DNA of 64,000 nt. Source: CAYSWH01 sp964434775 (GTDB lineage Bacteria > Patescibacteriota > JACMRA01). Position 1 is the first letter of the stretch. Every line of letters begins with the position of its first letter. Below, piece after piece: positions 55,402 to 64,000 of this stretch. The stretch lies in NCBI GenBank assembly GCA_964434775.1, contig CAYSWH010000002.1, positions 1 to 64,000 on the forward strand, written 5' to 3'. The translations under genes were made by a program, and so were the position numbers. The notes below the pieces were generated by a model. That model was not told where the DNA came from. It did no database searches and worked only from the letters and a program-made list of their open reading frames with translations.

Positions 55402-56883
55402 ATGAAAATCGATTTAGGAAAAAGCTTCATACGGGATTTCTTAGCCGGGCTGACAGTAAGTTTTGCCGCAATTTCTTTGGGTGCAGTCTTTGGGGCTCTA
55501 ACGCCGAAAGGGGCATTTGCGGGGATGGTTTCGGCTTCTATTATTCCTATAATTACTTCAATTTTGGGAGGAACTCGTTTGCAATCCTCCGGTCCTACAG
55601 GACCTATGACTGCTGTTGCGGCCATTCTGATTGCGTTTGCTTACGATTCATTTGGTCAGAACACAGCTTTAGCTAACCAATTCATAACTTTGAGTTTGTT
55701 GTTAACTGCTGTTTTTTTGTTTCTGGCTGGGATTCTCAGACTTGGAAAGTATGTTTCAAAAATTCCCCAGATTGTGGTGATCGGTTTTATGAATGCCATT
55801 GCACTGATAATCTTTTTGGATCAATTTAACAGGATTTTCGGACTGGCCGGAAAAACTCCCTTGGAAGGTAATTTATTGGTAAATTTTGGCCTAGCTTTGG
55901 CGACTTTTATTTTTATTCTACAAACTAAAAAAATCCTAATTCTAATTCGTATTCCATCCAATATTGCTAACTACCTTCCTGGAGTATTGATTTCAATAAT
56001 GGTTTTTACAGGTTTTCAATATTTGTTGGGATTGAAAGTGGAAACAGTGGATCTGGGAGTTGAAATTCAATCCTTTTCAGACTATCTTTCTTTAATCGGC
56101 GGGTACTTTCCTACGGCTGAGGTTTTTCAGCTTGAGATATTGAGTAAAGCCCTGACTTTTGCCATAGAATTGTCTTTACTGGCTTACTTTGATTCTTTAT
56201 TGACAAGTCTGGTTGTGGATAAGATAACCGGTGAGCAGACTAACAAAGATAAGGAGCTGTTTGCCCAAGGCCTGGCCAATGCTGTCTCCGGAGTTTTGGG
56301 AGGCCTTCCTGGTGCTCAAGCCACTGTTAATTCGGTTTTGTTAATTAAAGAAGGGGCTGTTACTCGTTTTGCCGGAATCTTGGTCGGGATTTTTGTTTTT
56401 CTTGGAATTATACTTTTTAAAGATCTTATTGGGCTAATTGCCATGGCAATCTTTTCCGGCATTCTGATAAAAATTGCCTGGGATATTGCGGAAAAAGAAT
56501 TTTTTAAGCTATACATTAAAAGGAAATGGTATTTTCAAGCTGCACACAATTGGCAGTTAGCCATAATAATTTATACTATGGCGGTTACTGTTCTGGTTGA
56601 CCTAAATATTGCCGTAATAACTTCGGTAATCATCTTTTATGCCATTAAATTGAAGCGGTATTACTTCGGTTTGTTTGGAATTAGTATGGGACTTTTATTA
56701 ATAGGTCTACCATTAAAATCCTTAAATGCATCCATTGATTCTCTTAACTTGAATTATTTGGGATTATGGGCTATCATTACGGTAATCTATACTGCTGTTT
56801 TTCTCCACCTTCAAAGGAAAGGCCAAAGCATTCAAGATATCGATTACACCGGTCTCCACCTTAAAGAATATTCACCCTCGTAA
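55402..56883 (+). CDS. SulP/SLC26 family anion transporter without STAS domain
   Basis: The 493-residue protein has about 12 to 14 hydrophobic helices. SulP features include the early GLTVSFAAISLGAVFGA, SGPTGPMTAVAA (the glycine-rich substrate loop), IPQIVVIGFMNAIALII and LANAVSGVLGGLPGAQATVNS. The usual C-terminal STAS domain is missing; the chain ends shortly after the last helix. Substrates may be sulfate, bicarbonate or other anions. I use the ATG at 55402, six bases after a -10 box; the upstream TTG frame is not family-like. Confidence 0.85.
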   Translation: MKIDLGKSFIRDFLAGLTVSFAAISLGAVFGALTPKGAFAGMVSASIIPIITSILGGTRLQSSGPTGPMTAVAAILIAFAYDSFGQNTALANQFITLSLLLTAVFLFLAGILRLGKYVSKIPQIVVIGFMNAIALIIFLDQFNRIFGLAGKTPLEGNLLVNFGLALATFIFILQTKKILILIRIPSNIANYLPGVLISIMVFTGFQYLLGLKVETVDLGVEIQSFSDYLSLIGGYFPTAEVFQLEILSKALTFAIELSLLAYFDSLLTSLVVDKITGEQTNKDKELFAQGLANAVSGVLGGLPGAQATVNSVLLIKEGAVTRFAGILVGIFVFLGIILFKDLIGLIAMAIFSGILIKIAWDIAEKEFFKLYIKRKWYFQAAHNWQLAIIIYTMAVTVLVDLNIAVITSVIIFYAIKLKRYYFGLFGISMGLLLIGLPLKSLNASIDSLNLNYLGLWAIITVIYTAVFLHLQRKGQSIQDIDYTGLHLKEYSPS

Positions 56884-57139
56884 ACTCTCGAGAGTGGCTA
56901 AGAATTTCTGCCGGTTTTATTTAATTTTGGTTACTAATTTAGATACGATTAATAATAGCTGACGAGTAACTCTCTAACAGGTGTATAAGATATCCATTTC
57001 TCTTTAATAAAAAATACTTATAAAACACGTGGTTGCTTGTTCTTTTTAACTAGCTACCTTGAGGAGCTAGTCTGAGACAAATTAAAAAAGTGTACTGAAG
57101 TATATATTTGGTGCAGTTAGGCAATAACTCCTTGTTTTC

Positions 57140-57173
57140 TTGACCAAAGAACTCTTTTGGCTTATTTTATACT
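57140..57173 (+). promoter_or_regulatory. Promoter region upstream of the 57179 gene
   Basis: TTGACC (57140-57145) is 17 bases from TATTTT (57163-57168); TATACT (57168-57173) ends five bases before ATG 57179. The gap before it (56884-57139) has a perfect palindrome ACTCTCGAGAGT near 56884-56895 and an inverted repeat CTAGCT/AGCTAG near 57050-57071 but no gene. Confidence 0.5.
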
Positions 57174-57178
57174 TAGAC

Positions 57179-58510
57179 ATGATTACTTTTCTTGTATTGT
57201 TGTTGAATAATTTTACTTGGGTATTTGTTCCCTTAGGGTCAATCATCCTTTCCGGTATGCTTTATGACTGGTATCTTGATCGATATAGAGAAATCAGAAC
57301 CGGGGACTGGAAAAAAAGTATGCACTACATTGTATTACAAATATATCCGCCAAAGGAGAATAGAAGATCGCTCGCAGAAATGGAAAGTTTATTTACCAAT
57401 CTTTTTTCCATTTTTGAGGAAAGAAATCCCAAAGATACCTACTTGATCGGTAAGTGGCATGAGGGAATGTGTTTTGAGATTCATTCCGATGGAGGAAAAG
57501 TAGGCTTTTATCTGAGAGTTAATAAATGGTACGAAGGTTTGGTAAGAGATTCTTTTGATGCTCGTTACCCCGGAACTAAATTAGTAGAAGTTCCTGATCC
57601 GATGGGCCAGTGGCCCCGTGATTGGACCGGTCAAATTAAATACAAATATAAAAATTTCTTTGGCTCTGATGTCAATTATACGGCTCACGATGCTCATCCA
57701 GTGAGAATCTGGCAGAAATTTCAAGACGGTAATAACCCACCCGTGAACGATCCTATCTATGAGTTAATTTCTTTAATGGAAAATATTAATCCCGATGATT
57801 ATGCAATTTTTAAGTTGGCTTTTAGGCCTTTTGATGATAAATCAATGAGACAGGAGATGAGAGACGAAGTAAAAAAACTTCGTAAAGAGTTTTCAGAAAA
57901 TGCCAGCGTTTATTTGAATGGAAATGCTGAAAACCAAGATAACAAAGAATCACGCAAATTTCATCTCTTAACCGACGACGAAAGAGAGACCCTTAACCAA
58001 ATGATTATCAAATCCGGAGCTCCACACGCCAAAACAAAAATTAGATTCGGTTATTTTACAAATAAACCCAAACCCGGAGCCTACGAAGGCCATATTAACG
58101 GATATTTTCAACAATTTACCGCCGATATCCAGGGATTGGTTTGTTGCGAATATACTCGAACCAATCAAGATGCTCACGGAGGAAAAGACATGGGTGCCGG
58201 CTATAACTTTCCTGTTTTGCGTAATGCAATAGTTTCAGCATATGTTGCCAGGGTTATCGATTTAATCTATTGGAAGAGGGAAAGAGAATATCGTAAGCAA
58301 AAAATTTATTCGGCGATCTTGAGTAACGAGAATACCCAGATTGGAGAACCGCCGGATTTTATGGAAGCTGCCAGCTTGGCTTCTATTTTCCATATGCCCA
58401 CAACATATGATGAAAATGCCCCGTTTAGGGCTCAACATCTCCAAACACATTACGGACAAGAGGATAGTCTTGTTAAAACTGCCCAGCCTCCTGCTGATTT
58501 GCCTACGTAA
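57179..58510 (+). CDS. Conserved-looking membrane-associated protein of unknown function
   Basis: The 443-residue protein has one N-terminal hydrophobic stretch (about residues 2-30), then a large soluble part. Notable text: YIVLQIYPPKENRRSLAEMES, split as YIVLQIYPPKE and SLAEMES; DPMGQWPRDWTGQ; and a C-terminal GYFTNKPKPGAY. It recalls Patescibacteria proteins (DUF8128-like) often found near type IV secretion or pilus ATPases, but I cannot confirm this. The following gene, a metallopeptidase, has its own promoter. A longer frame from TTG 57140 overlaps the -35 box. Confidence 0.6.
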   Translation: MITFLVLLLNNFTWVFVPLGSIILSGMLYDWYLDRYREIRTGDWKKSMHYIVLQIYPPKENRRSLAEMESLFTNLFSIFEERNPKDTYLIGKWHEGMCFEIHSDGGKVGFYLRVNKWYEGLVRDSFDARYPGTKLVEVPDPMGQWPRDWTGQIKYKYKNFFGSDVNYTAHDAHPVRIWQKFQDGNNPPVNDPIYELISLMENINPDDYAIFKLAFRPFDDKSMRQEMRDEVKKLRKEFSENASVYLNGNAENQDNKESRKFHLLTDDERETLNQMIIKSGAPHAKTKIRFGYFTNKPKPGAYEGHINGYFQQFTADIQGLVCCEYTRTNQDAHGGKDMGAGYNFPVLRNAIVSAYVARVIDLIYWKREREYRKQKIYSAILSNENTQIGEPPDFMEAASLASIFHMPTTYDENAPFRAQHLQTHYGQEDSLVKTAQPPADLPT

Positions 58511-58516
58511 CTTTTT

Positions 58517-58545
58517 TTGACACTCAAAAAAAAATCAGTCATATT
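58517..58545 (+). promoter_or_regulatory. Promoter of the metallopeptidase gene
   Basis: TTGACA (58517-58522), 17 bases, CATATT (58540-58545). The leader would be about 30 bases and has no Shine-Dalgarno sequence. Confidence 0.55.
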
Positions 58546-58581
58546 TAATAGTCTTAATAAGTGTGAAATTAATCATCTTAA

Positions 58582-59973
58582 ATGCCGGAGGCAAAAAATC
58601 TTTATTCACAGAATAATCAATTTTTGGATTTCAAAACCAGGTTTCTCAAGTCCTTGTTTTTTTTGGGTGTGATTCTATGCTTCATTATATCGTTTATTTT
58701 AATTTTTCTTCCGGGATTTAAGAGCTTAAATTTTGAGTATTTTTTAAATAAATATTTTACCGATTTAAGTAAAGAAAGGGTGCAGATTGGCGGAAACGTT
58801 GCTCTTCCGGGAAATGGTGAAGACTTCTCTAATGTTTTGACTAAACCACTTGATCCGGAAACACTCAGCTTCTATAATAAGGACGAACTTTCAATGCTGG
58901 GAGTTATTCCTCTACCGGAAAATTATTATGTTCAGGAAACATATAAGGGGATAAGTTTTGTAGCTTCGCCAACTAGTTCGTATTCGGAATATCAGTTGTT
59001 TCTTTTAAAGTATTTTATCGATCTTACTCCGCCAATTCTTTTACAGGACGGACCTACGGCTATAATAACTTACTCACCGGGAGAGTTGGATGAGGATGTA
59101 GAGTTGAATCAAGAAGAAGAGGCAGCTAAGGCCAGCGGAACTTACGTATTTTATAACCAAAACTCCTTTGAGCCCAAGCAGATAGACGGGCAAAGAGTAG
59201 ATAACTCGGTCGACGCAAAATACAAGCTCTTTGTACACGAGTTGGCACATGTCTATCAATTCAATGAGTCTGCAGGAGAGTTATCACCCAGAGAAATTGA
59301 AGAAAATGCCAAGAACGGACGAAATTGGCTTGATTTAGTTTTGGTTGATGACTTAACAATCGGTTTTGCTTCTAATACAGGATGGCAAAAGGTAGAAAGT
59401 GATTCAGGGATTGAATATGTTTTGTCTGAACCTGAAAAAGAAAAAGCTACTGATTATGGCAAGAGGGCTATTCATGAAGATATGGCCGAATCCATTTCCT
59501 ATACAATATTGACGAATACCAACAATCTTTCAGAAAGCAGGGTCAATTGGGTATATGAAATTTTTGGTTTTGCTGATGATCAGTTAACCTACGGAAAATT
59601 GCCGGTGATGCAGGGCACGGAATCAATTAGTCCTGAATTTCCTAAGTCTTTAGCCTCTACTTTTGATTTATCAAAGGAAGAAGAATTTACCGGTAACCGA
59701 AGATATCAATTTGTTAATAGCCAAGCCTTTATTTTGAAAGAAAAAAACTCCATAGACAGTGTTTCTGCCTATATGCTCATGGAACTGGGAAATAGAGGTT
59801 GGGAGGGGTTTTTGGAAAAAGAGACAGACATTAATTTTGTGACTACGCACAAAGGTTCATTTAATAGCCATAGAAGAGATATATACCTTGAAATGAAAAC
59901 CTTCGATAATGCCTTAAATTATTCTACCAAACCGGAAGGGACAATTATATATGTTGTTAGTGGTTATAAGTAA
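58582..59973 (+). CDS. Membrane-anchored zinc metallopeptidase (gluzincin-like)
   Basis: The 463-residue protein has one N-terminal transmembrane helix (about 25-46) and an extracellular domain with the zinc motif HELAH (219-223) in FVHELAHVYQF. A second acidic motif HEDMAES (298-304) lies 80 residues later, where gluzincins have their third ligand. No known peptidase family was matched. An adhesion, cell-wall or host-protein processing role is possible for a symbiotic cell but is not shown. Confidence 0.6.
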   Translation: MPEAKNLYSQNNQFLDFKTRFLKSLFFLGVILCFIISFILIFLPGFKSLNFEYFLNKYFTDLSKERVQIGGNVALPGNGEDFSNVLTKPLDPETLSFYNKDELSMLGVIPLPENYYVQETYKGISFVASPTSSYSEYQLFLLKYFIDLTPPILLQDGPTAIITYSPGELDEDVELNQEEEAAKASGTYVFYNQNSFEPKQIDGQRVDNSVDAKYKLFVHELAHVYQFNESAGELSPREIEENAKNGRNWLDLVLVDDLTIGFASNTGWQKVESDSGIEYVLSEPEKEKATDYGKRAIHEDMAESISYTILTNTNNLSESRVNWVYEIFGFADDQLTYGKLPVMQGTESISPEFPKSLASTFDLSKEEEFTGNRRYQFVNSQAFILKEKNSIDSVSAYMLMELGNRGWEGFLEKETDINFVTTHKGSFNSHRRDIYLEMKTFDNALNYSTKPEGTIIYVVSGYK

Positions 59974-60048
59974 TTTTTAAAGGTCCTTAACGAGAGTGTA
60001 TGACAACAAGCCCACGATTTTGTCAACTCTCACTTTGATTCTCTCTTC

Positions 60049-60118
60049 TTGACAACCAGCCAAATCTATATGATTACTGGGGAGTAACATGATACGGTTT
60101 TGGAATTTATGCATATGA
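60049..60118 (+). promoter_or_regulatory. AspRS leader with a small upstream reading frame
   Basis: TTGACA (60049-60054) marks a likely -35; the -10 is unclear. GGGGAG (60079-60084) stands four bases before an ATG at 60089 that opens MIRFWNLCI-stop. Its TGA (60116-60118) overlaps an AspRS start codon as ATGA, which would allow translational coupling. Confidence 0.4.
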
Positions 60119-61920
60119 TTATTAATTTTAGCGTTTTAGACTCCTCATGGGTAGGAAAAAGAGTTGAAGTGGGAGGTTACATCAACAGTATTCGAGATCA
60201 CGGAGGGTTAATTTTTATTGACCTGCGTTCTGAAACTGAGCTTTTACAGTGCGTGATTGATCCAAATGACAATCCGGAAGCTTTCAAAACAGTAGAGCAT
60301 CTTAGTCCGGAATCGGTACTTAAGCTAAACGGGCAGGTTTTAGCTAGAGACAGTGATTTGGTTAACCCAAAATTAGCTACCGGAGAAATTGAAGTAAGAA
60401 TTGAATTTTTATCAGTCATTTCGAGAGCAAAGGTTCTGCCATATGATCTACACGCTGATGAGAAAAATTTGGCCGGAGAAGAGACTCGCTTAAAATATAG
60501 ATACTTAGATCTTCGTCGACCAAAAATTAAAGAAATGCTAAGAGCTAAGCATAAATTGTTTTTGGCTGTTAGAAAGTGGTTTGATCAAGAAGGTTTTTTG
60601 GAAGTTCAGACTCCCGTTTTAGCTAATTCTTCTCCTGAAGGAGCTAGAGACTATTTGGTGCCTTCTCGCTTGCATCCGGGAAAGTTTTATGCACTTCCTC
60701 AAGCTCCCCAACAATTTAAACAGTTATTAATGGTTGGAGGTTTTAATAAATATTTCCAGATCGCCCCTTGTTTTCGAGATGAGGATCCTAGGGCAGATCG
60801 ACATCCGGGAGATTTTTACCAAATTGACGCGGAAATTGCCTGGGCCGATCAAGAGCAGATTTTTAATCTGAATGAGCGTTTGGTGAAAGAAGTCTTAGTC
60901 AGTTTCAGTGACAAAAAATTGCAGGATGGAGATAAGCCGTTTACTCGATTAACTTATCAAGAGAGTATGGACAAGTACGGCAGCGATAAACCTGATTTAC
61001 GATATGGACTGGTTTGGCAGGATGCTAAAGGGATTTTTAGAGGTTCAGGTTTTAAGGTTTTTGCTGATTTATGTGACAATCCTAAAAGCAAAGTGCAAGC
61101 ACTGGTCATTAAAGGTCAGGTAGACAAATTTTCCAGATCGGATTTAGATAAAATTCAAGATATAGGTAGAAACTTCGGTTTACCGGGAATTGCTTACATT
61201 CAGTATTTTCAAGACGGTCCCAAAAGCCCCGTATTTAAATTTTTGGGAGAAGAGAAAGCACAAGAATTGCAAAAATTTTTTCAAGCTGAAATTGGTGATT
61301 TAATTCTTTTTATTGCCAACTCCGATAAAAGTGTAGTTTGGAAGGCTCAGGACCAAATGAGGCAGCATATTGCTAAAAAATTAGATTTGATCGATGATAC
61401 TCTGCTTAAGTTTGTGTGGATATACGATTTTCCCTTCTTTGAAATTGATGAAAAATCTGGAGAAATTGATTTTGGCCACAACCCTTTTTCTATGTGGCAG
61501 GAATTTGAAGGAAAGACGAAAATGGAAACTTTGATTGAAGCTAGAGAAAAAAATCTTCTATCGGAAATTAAAGCAATTCAGTATGATTGCACTGTAAACG
61601 GTTATGAGGCGTTATCCGGTGGAGTTAGAAATCCTTTTCCCGATTGTTTAACCGAGGCCTTTCGAACAGTTGGATATACCCAAGAAGAAATAAAAAACAG
61701 GTTCGGTCATATGATGGAGGCGTATACATATGGAGCACCGGAACATGCCGGATTTGCCTGGGGTTTGGACAGGTTGTTCATGGTTATTTCCGGAGAAGAT
61801 AATATTAGAGAAACTATTGCTTTTCCAAAAAACGGCTCCGGCATGGATGTAATGTTAAATAGTCCTACTACAGTAGGCGAAAATCAACTGAAAGAGTTGG
61901 GTATTAAATTGTTAAGATAA
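60109..61920 (+). CDS. aspS: Aspartyl-tRNA synthetase
   Basis: The enzyme charges tRNA-Asp (or tRNA-Asp and tRNA-Asn if non-discriminating). The 603-residue protein is the bacterial type: an OB-fold anticodon domain (IRDHGGLIFIDLRSE), class II motif 2 (CFRDEDPRADRHPGDFYQID in parts FRDEDPRADRH and DFYQID), a GAD-type insertion near 310-400 and motif 3 GFAWGLDRLFM. Starts ATG 60109 and ATG 60115 are both possible; the second overlaps the upstream mini-frame. A TTG at 60100 is less likely. Confidence 0.94.
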   Translation: MHMIINFSVLDSSWVGKRVEVGGYINSIRDHGGLIFIDLRSETELLQCVIDPNDNPEAFKTVEHLSPESVLKLNGQVLARDSDLVNPKLATGEIEVRIEFLSVISRAKVLPYDLHADEKNLAGEETRLKYRYLDLRRPKIKEMLRAKHKLFLAVRKWFDQEGFLEVQTPVLANSSPEGARDYLVPSRLHPGKFYALPQAPQQFKQLLMVGGFNKYFQIAPCFRDEDPRADRHPGDFYQIDAEIAWADQEQIFNLNERLVKEVLVSFSDKKLQDGDKPFTRLTYQESMDKYGSDKPDLRYGLVWQDAKGIFRGSGFKVFADLCDNPKSKVQALVIKGQVDKFSRSDLDKIQDIGRNFGLPGIAYIQYFQDGPKSPVFKFLGEEKAQELQKFFQAEIGDLILFIANSDKSVVWKAQDQMRQHIAKKLDLIDDTLLKFVWIYDFPFFEIDEKSGEIDFGHNPFSMWQEFEGKTKMETLIEAREKNLLSEIKAIQYDCTVNGYEALSGGVRNPFPDCLTEAFRTVGYTQEEIKNRFGHMMEAYTYGAPEHAGFAWGLDRLFMVISGEDNIRETIAFPKNGSGMDVMLNSPTTVGENQLKELGIKLLR

Positions 61921-61921
61921 A

Positions 61922-61950
61922 TTGACAATTTTGGTCAGCTGTAGTTTATA
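61922..61950 (+). promoter_or_regulatory. Promoter of the parA gene
   Basis: TTGACA (61922-61927), 17 bases, TTTATA (61945-61950); ATG 61964 follows after 13 bases, so the leader is about seven bases. Confidence 0.65.
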
Positions 61951-61963
61951 ACTATTTGTTTCC

Positions 61964-62791
61964 ATGGGTACAATTATTTCTATTGTAAATCAAAAAGGGG
62001 GTGTAGGAAAAACGACCAGTGCAGTTAACGTGTCTGCTGCCTTAGCAGGAATGGGTTATAAGGTCCTTCTAGTTGATCTTGATCCGCAAGCTCATTCTAC
62101 GGAGCATCTGGGTATTAAAAGCAGGTTGAAAAAGAATTCTGATTTGAGTATCTTAGAAGTCTTAAGAAAAAATAATAGTCTATTTGATTCTTTAGTCCAA
62201 TCTACCCACGCTAACTTGTGGGTTCTTCCTTCTGATTTGCGTCTAGGGCAATTTAACCAAGGAGTTCCGGTAGGTAGGCAGTTTGTCCTGAAAGAAGTTC
62301 TTACTGAACAAGTTAAAGGCAACTTCGATTTTATTATTATTGATTGTCAACCCTCGCTTTCTCTACTTACCTTAAACGCTTTGACAGCTTCCGACAAAGT
62401 CCTTTTACCGGTGCAGGCAGAATATTTTGCTTTGGATGGTTTGACCCAGTTGATTTATACCTTGAAAGAAGTGCAGAATAAGTTACATCCTAATCTTTCG
62501 GTTCTCGGAATCATTGTGACAATGTTTGACCGAAGGAATCGTTTAAGCTCAGAAGTAAAGGAAGAACTGGAAAAGAATTTTTCAGGCTATCTTTTTAACT
62601 CTGTAGTACCAAGAAATGTTAAGTTGGCGGAAGCTCCTTCATTTGGGAAATCAATCTTTGATTATGCCGGCACCAGTAGTGCTGCTCTGGCTTATAAGGA
62701 CACAGCTTTGGAGATCTTGGAACGGTTGGGGCAAGTGCAAGACTCGGTGGTCGGTCAAGGTTTTTCCCATAAGAGAAATTTTTTTAGCTAG
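61964..62791 (+). CDS. parA: ParA/Soj family chromosome-partitioning ATPase
   Basis: The 275-residue protein has the deviant Walker A KGGVGKTTSA (about residues 10-19), VDLDPQAHSTEHLG, and DFIIIDCQPSLS as Walker B. ParA ATPases bind DNA as dimers and move ParB-bound origin regions. No parB or parS is visible nearby, and the next gene is on the other strand, so it is an orphan here; a role in cargo positioning is also possible. Confidence 0.9.
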   Translation: MGTIISIVNQKGGVGKTTSAVNVSAALAGMGYKVLLVDLDPQAHSTEHLGIKSRLKKNSDLSILEVLRKNNSLFDSLVQSTHANLWVLPSDLRLGQFNQGVPVGRQFVLKEVLTEQVKGNFDFIIIDCQPSLSLLTLNALTASDKVLLPVQAEYFALDGLTQLIYTLKEVQNKLHPNLSVLGIIVTMFDRRNRLSSEVKEELEKNFSGYLFNSVVPRNVKLAEAPSFGKSIFDYAGTSSAALAYKDTALEILERLGQVQDSVVGQGFSHKRNFFS

Positions 62792-63011
62792 ACTTCTCCA
62801 GGATTTTAGTTCTAATTGTTTCTGACTGTTAGAATAGACAATCAACCTTTCTATATACAAAAAACCGCAGCAAATTTGGGCATTTAGGGGTAGAAATTGC
62901 TCTATAAAAAAATGAGAAATGCAATAATTAGTAATTATGTAAGAAGATTTTTGCCTAGTTTGTCTATGGGATACCTAAATGACTTGCGAATTTTTTTGTA
63001 TTAAATATAAA

Positions 63012-64000
63012 CTAAGTAAGTATTTTGGATAGGTTATCTGTCTCGATAGCCTGCTTGATTTCCATGGCTATTCTTTGACCGTAGCTCAAACTTTCGCCAT
63101 ACAAGTAACCGGAATAGGGGGTATATTTGGTTCCGGGGCTTCCCGGAATTCGAAGAGAAACATCAAAAATTACAAATTCCTCTTTATTGTTTTCCGTGTT
63201 GACTGCTCCTTGCAAGGCAAACGGACCTATTATTCCGGGCGAAAATTCTTTTTTGGCAGTTTCAGTAAATTTGTAGGCCAAATCATAGGCTTTCTCGAGT
63301 AGTGATTCCTTCATAGTTACTCCGTAGTGTCCGGTTTCTACGATTCTCGGCTTCTTGTGCTTAAGTACTTCTAGTTGTTCTTTGGCGGTTAACCTAAGGA
63401 ACCCGTCTAAGTCGGTCTGTCTTCTGGTATCAGTACCCATTAGTTCGTTTTCTTCAGTTAGAGGGCTAAAGAAAAAATTTAAATTAATGTGAGCTCCGAT
63501 AATATACTCTTCAATAGTAGCCTTATTTAGGTCTTCTTCTAAGATTACACCTTTTTCAAGAAGTTCCGAGGCCTCTTTCCGGTAACTTTCCGGTGAGGAA
63601 GCAAAGAAAAAGGCTCTTTCATATTTTCTCTCGGCTTCATTAACTTTAACTATAACCAAGCGGTCAATTTGGTCGGGTCCTTGGAAGATTTTCGGAATTC
63701 TAATGCCTGACTTGTTAAGTAAATAGTACTGGTTTTTTTCAACATCCCTTTCTTCTAGCTTGAGCATTTCCCGGGTACCATAAATCGGTACCAAAAAATC
63801 ATTCTCAATTTCTTGCCAATTGCAATAGACCCAAAAATATCTGTTATGGATAAAAATGGTGTTTCGATTTCTAAGTTCTCTTTGAACTTCCTCTTTGGTG
63901 ATGTCTTGAAAATGATTTATTAATAATACATTGTCTATACAGCCTTTGTTGTCTCGGGTTTTGTAGTAATTCCGATAAGTTTTTTCCCGACCTTTTTGAC
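63012..64000 (-). CDS. purP: PurP-type FAICAR synthetase, partial (5' end outside window)
   Basis: PurP is an ATP-grasp ligase that makes FAICAR from AICAR with formate and ATP, replacing the transformylase part of PurH. The reading frame runs off the window edge; about 330 codons are present. Visible family text includes VPIYGTREMLKLEER, ATIEEYIIGAHINLNFF in two parts, DTRRQTDLDGFLRL, GHYGVTMKESLL and SPGIIGPFALQGAV. The frame continues upstream of an internal ATG-like start at 63794 with PurP-like text (TIFIHNRYFWVY). PurP is chiefly archaeal. The gap 62792-63011 shows no gene. Confidence 0.88.
   Translation of the reverse strand, partial: QKGREKTYRNYYKTRDNKGCIDNVLLINHFQDITKEEVQRELRNRNTIFIHNRYFWVYCNWQEIENDFLVPIYGTREMLKLEERDVEKNQYYLLNKSGIRIPKIFQGPDQIDRLVIVKVNEAERKYERAFFFASSPESYRKEASELLEKGVILEEDLNKATIEEYIIGAHINLNFFFSPLTEENELMGTDTRRQTDLDGFLRLTAKEQLEVLKHKKPRIVETGHYGVTMKESLLEKAYDLAYKFTETAKKEFSPGIIGPFALQGAVNTENNKEEFVIFDVSLRIPGSPGTKYTPYSGYLYGESLSYGQRIAMEIKQAIETDNLSKILT

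Noticed and set aside
62912..63004. A 30-codon plus-strand frame after parA
   Set aside because: No clear promoter or Shine-Dalgarno sequence, no recognisable motif; chance frame in AT-rich DNA, and it is not a ParB start.

Overview
The window is an AT-rich, gene-dense bacterial chromosome segment with about 48 protein genes, two tRNAs and no rRNA. Gene content suggests a small-genome Patescibacteria/CPR lineage, perhaps Dojkabacteria- or Microgenomates-like. Support comes from a chorismate synthase and solitary TrpD without a full pathway, archaeal-type NadM and PurP, a substrate-binding protein with no transporter, many short membrane proteins of unknown function, and genes with little or no Shine-Dalgarno leader. 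The phylum is an inference; no marker was aligned. The standard genetic code applies.

Layout. 1-5900: a HAD phosphatase, an aldehyde dehydrogenase pseudogene between two inverted copies of a dispersed repeat, a PQQ-type sugar dehydrogenase, a small two-helix membrane protein with a hairpin cluster, and an EamA transporter. 6100-12700: a membrane protein, ribosomal protein S15, LemA, a hypothetical-trpD-aroB run, DUF167 and an NYN-domain protein. 12700-16300: tRNA-Ser, a broken cutA, a YdeI-like protein, a DUF4143 ATPase, a lipocalin-like protein and repeats. 16280-19220: an aroC-Nudix-HAD-HAD operon. 20080-27240: rpoC (alone, no rpoB) divergent from an S1-domain protein and a membrane protein. 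27290-30030: a threonine aldolase-glycyl-tRNA synthetase operon behind a leader that looks like a ribosome-controlled attenuator. 30100-41240: a Type IIG-like methyltransferase, a PLD-SNF2 helicase, and a full-length IleRS homologue that has lost its catalytic signatures. 41390-50360: trigger factor, PH-domain protein, PLP synthase operon, O-antigen ligase-like protein, and an NAD cluster with a NadM-NadK fusion plus NadE. 50370-64000: rsmH, tRNA-Arg, HtpX, an HPF-like protein, a substrate-binding protein, a SulP transporter, two unknown surface proteins (one a metallopeptidase), AspRS, ParA and the C-terminal part of PurP.

How it works together. Threonine aldolase makes glycine and GlyRS charges it; their shared leader encodes a Gly/Ser-rich 13-residue peptide whose translation could decide between a terminator and an antiterminator. 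PdxST can supply PLP for the aldolase. NadM-NadK and NadE cover the last steps to NAD and NADP. The helicase and methyltransferase form a tight pair that looks like an ATP-dependent restriction or phage-defence module.

At least seven genes have a -10 box only 6-8 bases before the ATG, most with a TTGACA-like -35 box at 16-18 bases, which points to leaderless transcription. In many of these the longest open frame begins at a TTG inside or near the -35 box, so I moved starts to the downstream ATG. The strongest leads are the inactive-looking IleRS homologue, the ltaE-glyS attenuator, the rpoC without its second zinc site, the PLD-helicase/methyltransferase pair, the NadM-NadK fusion and the leaderless promoters.
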